A DNA stretch of 20,511 nt from JAPLDB01 sp038230515. Its GTDB lineage: Bacteria > Bacteroidota > Bacteroidia > AKYH767-A > 2013-40CM-41-45. This document shows, piece by piece, positions 13,422 through 20,511 of this stretch (position 1 is its first letter; each line of letters starts with the position of its first letter). Both the position numbers and the translations under genes were made by a program. Location of the stretch: assembly GCA_038230515.1 (NCBI GenBank), contig JBBRND010000050.1, positions 1-20,511 on the forward strand, in the 5' to 3' direction. The notes under the pieces are model-generated. The model saw nothing but the letters and a program-made list of their open reading frames with translations, was not told the DNA's origin and did no database searches.

Positions 13422-15395
13422 ATGAAAAAATGTTTACTTATTGCTTCGTTGGCTGTTGCTATTACTGCCAATGCTCAAAATCGCATTGCACGTAACGTTA
13501 CTGTTAACGGTCCTGCTACGCATGCTTCTGCTATGACAGTGGCTGAGCCATCCATTGTAAGGTCGGCCGCTTTACCTTCAGTTAATGCTCCTAAACATCA
13601 GGTAGCAAGAAAAAAATCGAGTGGAGGGAATACTGCTCAGACGCTTTGCGAATCGCAAATAGGAACTGCTGGAAATCAGTTTGGTCCTGCCTTTGGTCCG
13701 AAAACAAATCTTGAGTACAACAGAGATTTAAACACACTTGTTTTAATTCACCGTTCAAATGACATGGCTGGCTGGCCTAACACTGCAAACATTCTTTATG
13801 ATATTTCAACAAATGGCGGAGTAACCTGGCTGAATGATCAAGGACCTGCTTACTTTGATAATACCAATGTTACCCGTGCACGTTATCCTCAAGGTGGCAT
13901 TTACAATCCTCCCGGAAATACTGATCCTGCGAATGCTTATGCTACTACTTTTGGAATTGCCACAGATGGAACAAATTGGGTTGACCTTTACAAGGGCACT
14001 ACACAAACCGGAACAACTACACAGGTTCAGGGGTTGTATGATTACGCCACCTATTCATTGCCGCTTTCGACTTTAGGTTATGTTCCACAAGGAGGATGCG
14101 TTGTTAAAAACACTGGAGAAACCTGGTGGTCTGCCGGTGGAAATGATGGTGCAGCTTATAACGACATTGTTCTTTTATCACATGGCGTTTACAATTCGAC
14201 AACTCACGACTTTGATTATACCTTTCATAACATCAATGTTCCTGTTTGCACCAATAATGCCGGAGCAAAAATGTATAATGATTGCGCAGTAACTTTTAAT
14301 GATGCCGGCACTATTGGATATATCGTGGTTCTTGGAAACGATTGGGTTTGCAACTTTGATGTGAATGACTCAGCATACGGAATGATTGTTTATAAAACAA
14401 CTGACTCTGGAAACAACTGGAGCAGAATACACAGCCCTGATCCTAAACTAGCTGACCCACTTTTATTGAACGGTGGTTATGCCTATATGAGTTCTTCTCA
14501 GATGGATATTGGCATGGATGGAAGTGATCATCTGCACATTGTTCTTCCAATCGTTCCTTTCCAACCTGGAAATGGAATCTTTCTTGGATATACGTATGGT
14601 TCCTGGGGAATCTTTGATGTTTCAAGCGTTGACGATTTTCACTATACGGCCTGCCTAGTTGCAAGACCACAAACTTATTATGGCGACTTTGGAACTGCCG
14701 GTTCTACTGTTGACCCTGAAATTCAGGAAGAGAATCGTGCACAATTCAGCCGCAGTTGGGATGGTACAAAAGTTTTCTATACCTACTTCGATACTGACAC
14801 AGCTACCTATGGAGCTGGCTTAAATAATTTTCCGGATATTCATGTCGTAGGAAACGATCTTTCTACAAACTTGTGGACTGCAGAATCAAACTTTAGCTTA
14901 TTAAGCGGATTGAGTTGCGATGGTGCTTCTACTTGGGGTAATGTAAGTTACTATACTATTAACGATGGAACGAATGAAAATGTACCTGTTGCAATTGATG
15001 TGATGTCTAATAGTACTGGAGAGCAAATTCAATTTTTTTATGAAGGTTGTGGTGCTATGAGCAATTATGTGAATGGTGCAAATTGTGTTGAGATTACCGG
15101 CTCACTTGGATTAAATGATCATTCAAAAGCAACAACTCCTTTCAGTGTTTCTTCCAACTATCCAAATCCTTATACCGGAAAAACTTCTATTGACGTTTCT
15201 CTTGAAAAAGTGAGTGATGTAACAGTTGAAATCAGTAACGCAATCGGACAAGTACTTTCCTCTGTTACTTACAAAAATCTTCGTTCAGGAGTTAATACGA
15301 TCTCGATTGACGGGTCTTCACTTAGTAAAGGTTTGTATTTCTACACTGTGAAGGCGGGAAGCAACACAGATACAAAAACAATGAGTGTTGAATAA
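13422..15395 (+). CDS. Asp-box (BNR-like) secreted protein with T9SS sorting domain (paralog 1 of 3)
   Basis: The ATG at 13422 gives a standard signal peptide (MKKCLLIASLAVAITANAQ, 19 residues); an earlier TTG would bury it. The protein has 657 residues. After a variable linker, a large beta-rich domain from LCESQIGTAGNQFGPAFG (about 66) runs to about 560. It holds two Asp-box motifs, STNGGVTW (129) and TTDSGNNW (326), which typify sialidase-like propeller blades. It also has conserved blocks also found in its two paralogs: RYPQGGIYNPPGNTDPANA, SRSWDGTKVFYTYFDTDT and GNVSYYTINDGTNEN. The end (about 578-657; NYPNPYTGKTSIDV, SNAIGQVLSS, LSKGLYFYTVK, final SVE) is a T9SS type A sorting domain. 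Only two Asp boxes and no recognisable sialidase active site were seen, so an enzyme activity is not supported. It has its own promoter and terminator. Confidence 0.85.
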   Translation: MKKCLLIASLAVAITANAQNRIARNVTVNGPATHASAMTVAEPSIVRSAALPSVNAPKHQVARKKSSGGNTAQTLCESQIGTAGNQFGPAFGPKTNLEYNRDLNTLVLIHRSNDMAGWPNTANILYDISTNGGVTWLNDQGPAYFDNTNVTRARYPQGGIYNPPGNTDPANAYATTFGIATDGTNWVDLYKGTTQTGTTTQVQGLYDYATYSLPLSTLGYVPQGGCVVKNTGETWWSAGGNDGAAYNDIVLLSHGVYNSTTHDFDYTFHNINVPVCTNNAGAKMYNDCAVTFNDAGTIGYIVVLGNDWVCNFDVNDSAYGMIVYKTTDSGNNWSRIHSPDPKLADPLLLNGGYAYMSSSQMDIGMDGSDHLHIVLPIVPFQPGNGIFLGYTYGSWGIFDVSSVDDFHYTACLVARPQTYYGDFGTAGSTVDPEIQEENRAQFSRSWDGTKVFYTYFDTDTATYGAGLNNFPDIHVVGNDLSTNLWTAESNFSLLSGLSCDGASTWGNVSYYTINDGTNENVPVAIDVMSNSTGEQIQFFYEGCGAMSNYVNGANCVEITGSLGLNDHSKATTPFSVSSNYPNPYTGKTSIDVSLEKVSDVTVEISNAIGQVLSSVTYKNLRSGVNTISIDGSSLSKGLYFYTVKAGSNTDTKTMSVE

Positions 15396-15420
15396 AATAA
15401 GACCATCTTGAAAAATTAGA

Positions 15421-15456
15421 ACGGGCGGAAATTTCATTCCGCCCGTTTTCTTTTAA
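15421..15456 (+). terminator. Intrinsic terminator after the first Asp-box gene
   Basis: The perfect 10-bp stem ACGGGCGGAA / TTCCGCCCGT (15421-15430 and 15437-15446) around atttca is followed by TTTTCTTTT and preceded by A-rich sequence. It lies 25 nt after the stop at 15395. Confidence 0.9.
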
Positions 15457-15496
15457 ATATTTCACTTAATATTCCTCTTCTAAGAAAAGAAAACAG

Positions 15497-15504
15497 TATT
15501 TTTG
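15497..15504 (+). promoter_or_regulatory. Candidate -7 box (TATTTTTG)
   Basis: TATTTTTG matches TAnnTTTG, about 80 nt before the ATG at 15584 and after the upstream terminator, so an independent promoter is expected here. No TTTG is found 19 nt upstream. Confidence 0.45.
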
Positions 15505-15583
15505 CATGAGGAAAAATCATCACCGTTATTTTTCCTAAAAATAAAATCAATTTTTTTAAAAACTCTAACTTAAATTAAATCAA

Positions 15584-17539
15584 ATGAAAAAAAGTTTACT
15601 CATTATCGGTTTGGCTTTTTCTGTTGTTGCAAGCGCACAGAACAGAAGGATTTGTTCGACAGGCACTTGTGCAAAGGCACCTGCTTCAAACATTGTTTAT
15701 CCTGAAGTTTACAATTCTACTGCTTTACCCTCTTCAAATTCGCATTCTAATGCAAGACACGGATCTGGAACGAATCATGTGTCATCAATTTCCGAAGTTG
15801 CAATCGGAACTTCCGGAAACTGCTTTGGACCGGCATTCGGATCTAAGACAAATTTATGGTACGACAAAGACCTCAACTCTATCGCATTCATGCATCGCTC
15901 TACTTTACCTACTAACGGGATGCTCAATTATGATATTTCTACAGATGGAGGAACTACCTGGACAATTGATCATCGCGTTGCGGGTGATACAACAAATGTG
16001 ATTCGTTGCCGCTATCCTCAGGGAGTAATTTATAATCCAGCAGGAAATACAGATCCTGCAAATGCATTTGTAAATATACTTGGTCCTACTACTGATGGTT
16101 CTGCAGTTGCCGGTGCTTATTGCACCGCTGGATGGATCGGGATAATGGCCGGCACTTCTCAAATCGGCACATCATCTCCTTCATCTCATTACTTCAATTG
16201 CGATACCTTGGGATTGAATACCCTTATTCCAAAGGGTGGGCAGATTGTGAAAAATACTGGTGTTGTTTATTACGTAACTCCGGGATGGGACGGAGTTGGT
16301 TACAATGACACTATCGTTTTGATAAAAGGTGTTTTCAATACTTCTACAAGTACATTTGATTTTACATTTACAAAACTTTATTCACCAGTTTGTACTGATT
16401 TGACCGGAGCAAAAATGTATGTAAGTGTAAATACCGCATGGAATGATGCAGGAGACATTGGTTACATTACCCTATTAGGAAATGATTGGGCTTGCGGTGA
16501 TGAACCTCTTGATTCTACAAATGGATTGATCGTTTATAAAACTACTGATGGTGGAAGCAACTGGACAAAACTTGGCCGCCCATCTTTGAGTTTGCTCGAT
16601 CCTCTTTTAGCAAATGGAGGTTTTTTCTGCACTTCAGCTTTTGAGAACGATGTAGTAGTTGATAAAAATAATAACCTACATACTGTCTTTGGCGTTGGTG
16701 CGTATGCAGGTGGCGGATCAATTAGTACCGCTGCAGGTAATTGGGCAATTTTTGACATTTCTACTCCTGATCAGGGGGGAACTTGGAAGGCGACACTTGT
16801 AGCGAAGCCGGAAACTTTCCGTGGTGTGTATGGCGATGGATCGGTTACTCACCCAACAGTTAATGAAGACAGTCGTCCGCAGGCAAGCCGCAGTTGGGAT
16901 GGTTCGAAACTTTTCTTCACCTGGTTTGATACTGATACTATTACTTATGGATCTGCGGGTGGAAACACATTTCCTGATATGCACTCTATCGGATATGATG
17001 TGGATGCAGACATGTGGACTGCAGAAGTAAACCATACAGAATTGAGTGGAACGTCTGCAGATGGTGGTTCTTATTTTGGTAACGTTAGCTATTATACAAT
17101 TAACAATGGAACTGACGAATGCATTCCGATGGTTGCCGGTTCTATGGTTACGCCTCCACTATCAACAGATCTTACTTTAAGTTTCCACTACATTAGTGGT
17201 GCATGCATGAGCGGTTACTCAAATACAATTACATCTACTCCTCTTGGTGTATGGCAAGGGCAGCATGATCCTGCTGCTTCAACATTTAATGTTTCTGGCA
17301 ACTATCCGAATCCTTACACAGGAAAAACTGCTGTGGATGTAACACTTGCAAAAGCAACTGATGTAACGATTGAAATTACAAATGCAATCGGTCAGGTGCT
17401 TTCTACTGCTACTTACAAGAATCTTCACTCGGGTGTAAACACACTTACTGTTGATGGTTCTTCTCTGAGCAAAGGTTTATATTTCTACACTGTGAAGGCA
17501 GGTAGCAATGTTGTTACGAGAACAATGAGTGTTGAATAA
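15584..17539 (+). CDS. Asp-box (BNR-like) secreted protein with T9SS sorting domain (paralog 2 of 3)
   Basis: A signal peptide (MKKSLLIIGLAFSVVASAQ) and a linker lead to the same large domain as in the neighbouring paralogs: VAIGTSGNCFGPAFGSKTNL, RYPQGVIYNPAGNTDPANA, Asp boxes STDGGTTW (119) and TTDGGSNW (320), SRSWDGSKLFFTWFDTDT and GNVSYYTINNGTDE. The sorting domain (NYPNPYTGKTAVDV, TNAIGQVLST, SLSKGLYFYTVKAGSN, final SVE) is almost the same as that of the preceding paralog. In contrast, the central domain is the most divergent of the three (DSRPQAS versus ENRAQFS and ENRFQLS, and a different FHYISGACMSGYSN end). The function is unknown; a surface-exposed or released binding protein is the best inference. 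Confidence 0.85.
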   Translation: MKKSLLIIGLAFSVVASAQNRRICSTGTCAKAPASNIVYPEVYNSTALPSSNSHSNARHGSGTNHVSSISEVAIGTSGNCFGPAFGSKTNLWYDKDLNSIAFMHRSTLPTNGMLNYDISTDGGTTWTIDHRVAGDTTNVIRCRYPQGVIYNPAGNTDPANAFVNILGPTTDGSAVAGAYCTAGWIGIMAGTSQIGTSSPSSHYFNCDTLGLNTLIPKGGQIVKNTGVVYYVTPGWDGVGYNDTIVLIKGVFNTSTSTFDFTFTKLYSPVCTDLTGAKMYVSVNTAWNDAGDIGYITLLGNDWACGDEPLDSTNGLIVYKTTDGGSNWTKLGRPSLSLLDPLLANGGFFCTSAFENDVVVDKNNNLHTVFGVGAYAGGGSISTAAGNWAIFDISTPDQGGTWKATLVAKPETFRGVYGDGSVTHPTVNEDSRPQASRSWDGSKLFFTWFDTDTITYGSAGGNTFPDMHSIGYDVDADMWTAEVNHTELSGTSADGGSYFGNVSYYTINNGTDECIPMVAGSMVTPPLSTDLTLSFHYISGACMSGYSNTITSTPLGVWQGQHDPAASTFNVSGNYPNPYTGKTAVDVTLAKATDVTIEITNAIGQVLSTATYKNLHSGVNTLTVDGSSLSKGLYFYTVKAGSNVVTRTMSVE

Positions 17540-17559
17540 ATAAAAAGTTATTTTTCATT

Positions 17560-17599
17560 TTAAAAGCGGGCGGAAATTTTTTTCGCCCGCTTTTAATTT
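17560..17599 (+). terminator. Intrinsic terminator after the second Asp-box gene
   Basis: The perfect stem AAAAGCGGGCG / CGCCCGCTTTT (17562-17572 and 17584-17594), extendable by two T-A pairs, surrounds a loop with a T run. It shares the core GGGCGGAAATTT with the terminator at 15421. The symmetric A and T flanks would allow function on both strands. Confidence 0.9.
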
Positions 17600-17662
17600 A
17601 TGCATGAGGGAGTATTTTCTTTTCCATGACTTCTTCGTGACTTTTGGGTTCGAATATTTTTT

Positions 17663-17670
17663 TAGCTTTG
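17663..17670 (+). promoter_or_regulatory. Candidate -7 box (TAGCTTTG)
   Basis: TAGCTTTG matches TAnnTTTG, 39 nt before the ATG at 17710. A TTTG at 17643-17646 is 16 nt upstream, shorter than the usual 19. Confidence 0.45.
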
Positions 17671-17709
17671 GTGAGCCAAATTTTTTATCTCAAACTAAAA
17701 CCAAATACC

Positions 17710-19551
17710 ATGAGAAAAATTTTATTTATCCAACAAAATTTCAGCGTAGTTGCACTTCTTCCCTTCATTCTTCTTTTTGTTTTTGCCGCGCATGCGCAAA
17801 ACAGAAATCAACAAAGTTCTTCTCTTTGTGAATCGCAGGTCGGAGCTTCCGGAAATCAATTAACTTCTGCATGGGGAAATAAAACAAACCTGTGGTACGA
17901 CAAGGACATTAACACACTTGTGCTTGTTCATTGCTATGACAATGATACCTCAAGTGTTATTTATTCTTATTCCACCAACCAAGGTGCAACATGGGTTGAT
18001 GATACTATGCTGTATCATACAGCTACTCCTTTGTATAGTGGCAGATTTCCTCAGGGTGTTATTTACAATCCTCCGGGAAATACAAATCCTTCAAATGCTT
18101 ATGTGGCTTGCTTTGGTTCTACTACTGATGGTACAAACTGGAATGCACATTACGAAGGGACAGCATCAATCGGCAGCAGCACAAATCAACAAACGCTTTA
18201 TCCATTTACATCTTCACCAAGAACTTTTGTTCCGCAGGGAGGAACCATTGTTAAGAATACAGGAACTACCTGGTGGAGCGCAGCTGGAACCAACGGAACA
18301 ATTTACAACGATACCATTGTGCTTGCGAAGGGAATTTTTGTTGGAAATAATTTCAACTACACCTATACATTGCTTCCTGTTCCAGTTTGTGCTGATAACA
18401 ATGGCAACAAGATGTTCCGCAACCAGGCAGTTATTTTTGATGACAGTGGGCAACTTGGATATGTAGTAGTAATTGGAAATGATTGGGTGTGCGCTTCTCA
18501 GCCAAATGATTCAACGATGGGGCTCATTGTATATGAAACTACAAACAGCGGAAGTACATGGAATAGAATTCCAAGTCCGGACTTGTCTTTTGTTGACCCT
18601 GTTCTTCAAAATAATGGCTCAAAATATTCCGCTGCTACACAACTTGATCTTGCCATGGATCAGAATAACACACTTCACATCGGAGTTCCCATTATTCAGT
18701 TTAATCCCGGCAATGCAATTGATTCTATTTACAGTTATGGAACATGGGGGCTGTTCGATATTAATACTTCGAATCACGGAGCAGATTACAATGGTTGCCT
18801 GATTTCAAAACCCGAAACCGGATTCGGATATTTTGGTACATGGGGAATCTTTTTTAATCCTTTTATCCGCGAGGAAAATAGGTTTCAGCTAAGCAGATCG
18901 TGGGATGGTGATAAAATTTTCTATACATGGTTTGATACTGATACAGCAGTTTACGGAAGCGGTCCGAATTTTTTTCCTGACATACATGTTTTGGGAGTTG
19001 ATCTCAACTCCGGCTTTTACACTTCTGAAGAAAACCTGAGCGAACTCAGCGGATTGAGTTGTGATGGTGCATCTACCTTCGGAAATGTTTCTTATTACAC
19101 AATGAATGATGGTACAAACGAAAACATTCCGATTGTAATTGATGTGATGACAAACAGTACGGGAGATCCTGTTCAGTTTTATTATGAAGGTTGTGCATCA
19201 ATGTATAATTATTCAAGCAATATTTCCTGCCTGATAATACCTTCCTTTCTTCCATCCACCGGAATTCAGAATCCTGCCGGTGAAAATGCAAATCTCTTTT
19301 CTCTCTCCCCTAACTACCCCAACCCCTTCTCCAATAAAACTTCCCTTGACATCACTCTTGGTAAAGCAACTGATGTGCTTATCGAAATAAAAAATATTGT
19401 CGGACAAACATTGTTTTCATCCAGCTACAAAAAACTTCACAGCGGAAAAAATACAATTACGATTGATGGTTCTTCTTTCAGTAAAGGTTTTTATTTTTAT
19501 ACGGTGAAAACTGAATCTGATTTTACTTCCCGAAAAATGAGTGTTGAATAG
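17710..19551 (+). CDS. Asp-box (BNR-like) secreted protein with T9SS sorting domain (paralog 3 of 3)
   Basis: The ATG at 17710 gives a long but normal signal peptide (MRKILFIQQNFSVVALLPF to AAHAQ); an in-frame TTG at 17644 would put a useless extension before it. The mature 613-residue product lacks the long linker of the other two and starts almost at once with LCESQVGASGNQLTSAWGNKTNL. Asp boxes are STNQGATW (88) and TTNSGSTW (277). The blocks FPQGVIYNPPGNTNPSNA, SRSWDGDKIFYTWFDTDT, FPDIHVLG, LSGLSCDGASTFGNVSYY and QFYYEGC are closest to the first paralog. The sorting domain (NYPNPFSNKTSLDI, KNIVGQTLFS, FSKGFYFYTVKTES, SVE) is the most divergent. It ends one base before the stop of the convergent bshB1 gene, with no terminator hairpin between them. 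Confidence 0.85.
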   Translation: MRKILFIQQNFSVVALLPFILLFVFAAHAQNRNQQSSSLCESQVGASGNQLTSAWGNKTNLWYDKDINTLVLVHCYDNDTSSVIYSYSTNQGATWVDDTMLYHTATPLYSGRFPQGVIYNPPGNTNPSNAYVACFGSTTDGTNWNAHYEGTASIGSSTNQQTLYPFTSSPRTFVPQGGTIVKNTGTTWWSAAGTNGTIYNDTIVLAKGIFVGNNFNYTYTLLPVPVCADNNGNKMFRNQAVIFDDSGQLGYVVVIGNDWVCASQPNDSTMGLIVYETTNSGSTWNRIPSPDLSFVDPVLQNNGSKYSAATQLDLAMDQNNTLHIGVPIIQFNPGNAIDSIYSYGTWGLFDINTSNHGADYNGCLISKPETGFGYFGTWGIFFNPFIREENRFQLSRSWDGDKIFYTWFDTDTAVYGSGPNFFPDIHVLGVDLNSGFYTSEENLSELSGLSCDGASTFGNVSYYTMNDGTNENIPIVIDVMTNSTGDPVQFYYEGCASMYNYSSNISCLIIPSFLPSTGIQNPAGENANLFSLSPNYPNPFSNKTSLDITLGKATDVLIEIKNIVGQTLFSSSYKKLHSGKNTITIDGSSFSKGFYFYTVKTESDFTSRKMSVE

Positions 19552-19552
19552 T

Positions 19553-20269
19553 TTACTTCAAATCAAAAAAAGAACTCACCCCAATACTTCTCTCAACCGT
19601 AAACCCTTCAGCATACTTCGCACCGATAGGTCTGCCGTATTCAGTAGCTCTTGCAAAAAGCGTATCAATAAATTCCTTTGTCGAAATAGGAGTTACTGGC
19701 TCTTTACTAAGCTCAGAATAAAACTGCGATTTGTAAGCGTGAATAGCTTTCATCTTTTTTTCCATCACATCACTGATGTCAATTACAAAATCAGGTTTGA
19801 TGTATCTATCCTGAACCGTATGATACACCGCTTTTGCTCTCCAGTATGTTTGCGGTTTTCCTTCGTTTGAAGTTTTCACTTTCATCAACCCCGAATAAAA
19901 ATTTGATTCGGAAACAAGCTGTGCTGCGCGACCATGATCAGGATGACGATCACTTACGGCATTACACACGATAATTTCAGGTTGATATTTTCTTATCATT
20001 TCAATTACACGCAGTTGATGCTTTTCATCGTTGCTGAAAAAGCCATCAGCAAAACCAAGATTCTCGCGCACTGCAATTCCTAAAACTTTAGAAGCAGCAG
20101 CTGCCTCTTTCATCCGAAGTTCAGCAGTGCCGCGTGTACCCAGTTCTCCACGGGTAAGATCAACAATACCAACTTTTTTTCCTGCACGCACATGTTTAAT
20201 AATAGTACCGCCACAGGCAAGTTCGGCATCATCGGGATGGGCGGCAAAAACGAGAAGGTCAAGTTTCAT
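19553..20269 (-). CDS. bshB1: Bacillithiol biosynthesis deacetylase BshB1 (PIG-L/LmbE family)
   Basis: It removes the acetyl group from N-acetylglucosaminyl-malate to give GlcN-malate, the second step of bacillithiol synthesis, in the cytoplasm. The 238 residues match the family in length. The zinc site is visible as AAHPDDAEL (H11, D13, D14) and the second metal-binding motif RHPDH (H109 to H112). The N-terminus MKLDLLVFAAHPDD, the block TRGELGTRGT, and the C-terminal EYGRPIGAKYAEGF are typical of the BshB1 group rather than of general PIG-L proteins. The ATG at 20269 precedes the first strand directly. bshA and bshC are not in the window. The gene converges on the last Asp-box gene with 1 nt between stops, so their transcripts probably overlap. 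Confidence 0.92.
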   Translation of the reverse strand: MKLDLLVFAAHPDDAELACGGTIIKHVRAGKKVGIVDLTRGELGTRGTAELRMKEAAAASKVLGIAVRENLGFADGFFSNDEKHQLRVIEMIRKYQPEIIVCNAVSDRHPDHGRAAQLVSESNFYSGLMKVKTSNEGKPQTYWRAKAVYHTVQDRYIKPDFVIDISDVMEKKMKAIHAYKSQFYSELSKEPVTPISTKEFIDTLFARATEYGRPIGAKYAEGFTVERSIGVSSFFDLK

Positions 20270-20318
20270 AATTCAAATTTCGGGCGAAGTTAAATCTTTG
20301 ACCTTAACGAATAAACGG

Positions 20319-20326
20319 CAAAATTA
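20319..20326 (-). promoter_or_regulatory. Candidate -7 box for bshB1 (TAATTTTG on the minus strand)
   Basis: On the minus strand the sequence reads TAATTTTG, matching TAnnTTTG, 49 nt before the start codon at 20269. No TTTG is seen 19 nt further upstream, so the assignment is weak. Confidence 0.3.
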
Positions 20327-20329
20327 GCT

Positions 20330-20511
20330 GGAGACCCCCTGAGGTTATATTGGCAAGAACCCCAAAGCCGCTCATATGTTTGCCGAAGATACAAGTTCTT
20401 TAAAAAGTTAGAACCTTGCAGAAAAAATAAAAGGGAGAAGAGTGAGAGAAGATGAACCCCTAAGCAGCTTTAATAGTATGCTGATCCGAAGAACCTTCCT
20501 CACTCTTTTAC
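20330..20511. other. Structured intergenic region, possible RNA element (cut by the window end)
   Basis: No open frame of note is present. The sequence AAGAGTGAG (20438-20446) pairs perfectly with CTCACTCTT (20499-20507). The stem continues inward, after one bulged base, with GAAG (20448-20451) to CTTC (20495-20498), making a 13-bp stem. Inside it a small AGCA / TGCT hairpin (20463-20466, 20479-20482) is possible. Further left, GGCAA (20352) can pair with TTGCC (20390). Such density of pairing suggests a small RNA or a 5' leader, on either strand. It does not match the tRNA, tmRNA, SRP or RNase P signatures I know, and no riboswitch core was recognised. Confidence 0.3.

Noticed and set aside
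17918..18466. Open plus-strand frame of 182 codons
   Set aside because: It overlaps the third Asp-box gene in another frame, has no signal or family motif, and its composition is that of an out-of-frame reading.
13422..19551. Asp-box proteins as active sialidases
   Set aside because: Only two Asp boxes per protein are evident, and I could not find the arginine triad or the FRIP motif expected of sialidases.
20430..20511. tRNA or SRP RNA gene at the right edge
   Set aside because: No T-arm GTTC-type motif within a cloverleaf and no GGAA-type SRP loop with its conserved flanks could be placed on either strand.

Overview
The window looks like chromosomal DNA of a Bacteroidota (Bacteroidetes) bacterium. 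Four things point that way. At least nine proteins end in a type IX secretion system (T9SS) type A C-terminal sorting domain with a Y/H/A-P-N-P start. Several intergenic regions carry the phylum's TAnnTTTG -7 box, and one has an exact TTTG-N19-TAAATTTG promoter. Shine-Dalgarno sequences are mostly absent. A bacillithiol-pathway deacetylase (BshB1) lies at the right edge. The DNA is moderately AT-rich and the genes are closely packed. No component of the T9SS machinery, no phage or IS gene, no CRISPR array and no tRNA or rRNA gene was seen.

Layout. (1) Positions 1-8360: five co-directional secreted proteins, spaced 12-94 nt apart. They share one C-terminal cassette (PKD-like domain, Ig-like domain, T9SS sorting domain ending in FVKQ or nearly so) behind three kinds of N-terminal head: tandem 60-residue repeats (1-1527, start outside the window), a cysteine-rich jelly-roll-like domain in three paralogous copies (1622-6263), and a six-bladed kelch propeller (6276-8360). 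(2) 8367-9092, minus strand: an outer-membrane beta-barrel protein converging on the cluster. (3) 9242-11241: a second kelch-like T9SS protein, followed 8 nt later by an SH3/NlpC-P60 peptidase without a visible signal peptide. (4) 11317-11990: the decayed remains of a metal-transporting P1B-type ATPase, with most of the protein deleted. (5) 12103-13281: a GT4-family glycosyltransferase. (6) 13422-19551: three paralogous Asp-box (BNR-like) secreted proteins with T9SS sorting domains; the first two are each followed by a similar GC-rich terminator hairpin. (7) 19553-20269, minus strand: bshB1. (8) 20270-20511: an intergenic region with strong base-pairing potential and no identified gene.

How the genes work together: most of the window encodes exported or cell-surface proteins that the T9SS would carry across the outer membrane and then release or anchor. 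Their heads are likely adhesive or ligand-binding beta-rich folds, and I can see no catalytic assignment for them. The NlpC/P60 protein, glycosyltransferase and BshB1 are housekeeping or envelope functions without a clear link to the surface-protein clusters.

The most unusual feature is at DNA level. Short repetitive sequences are embedded in frame at the same few places of these proteins: the linker before the sorting domain and the loop inside it. They include a GC-rich 36-bp palindromic element that occurs twice in the first gene and is read in two different frames.
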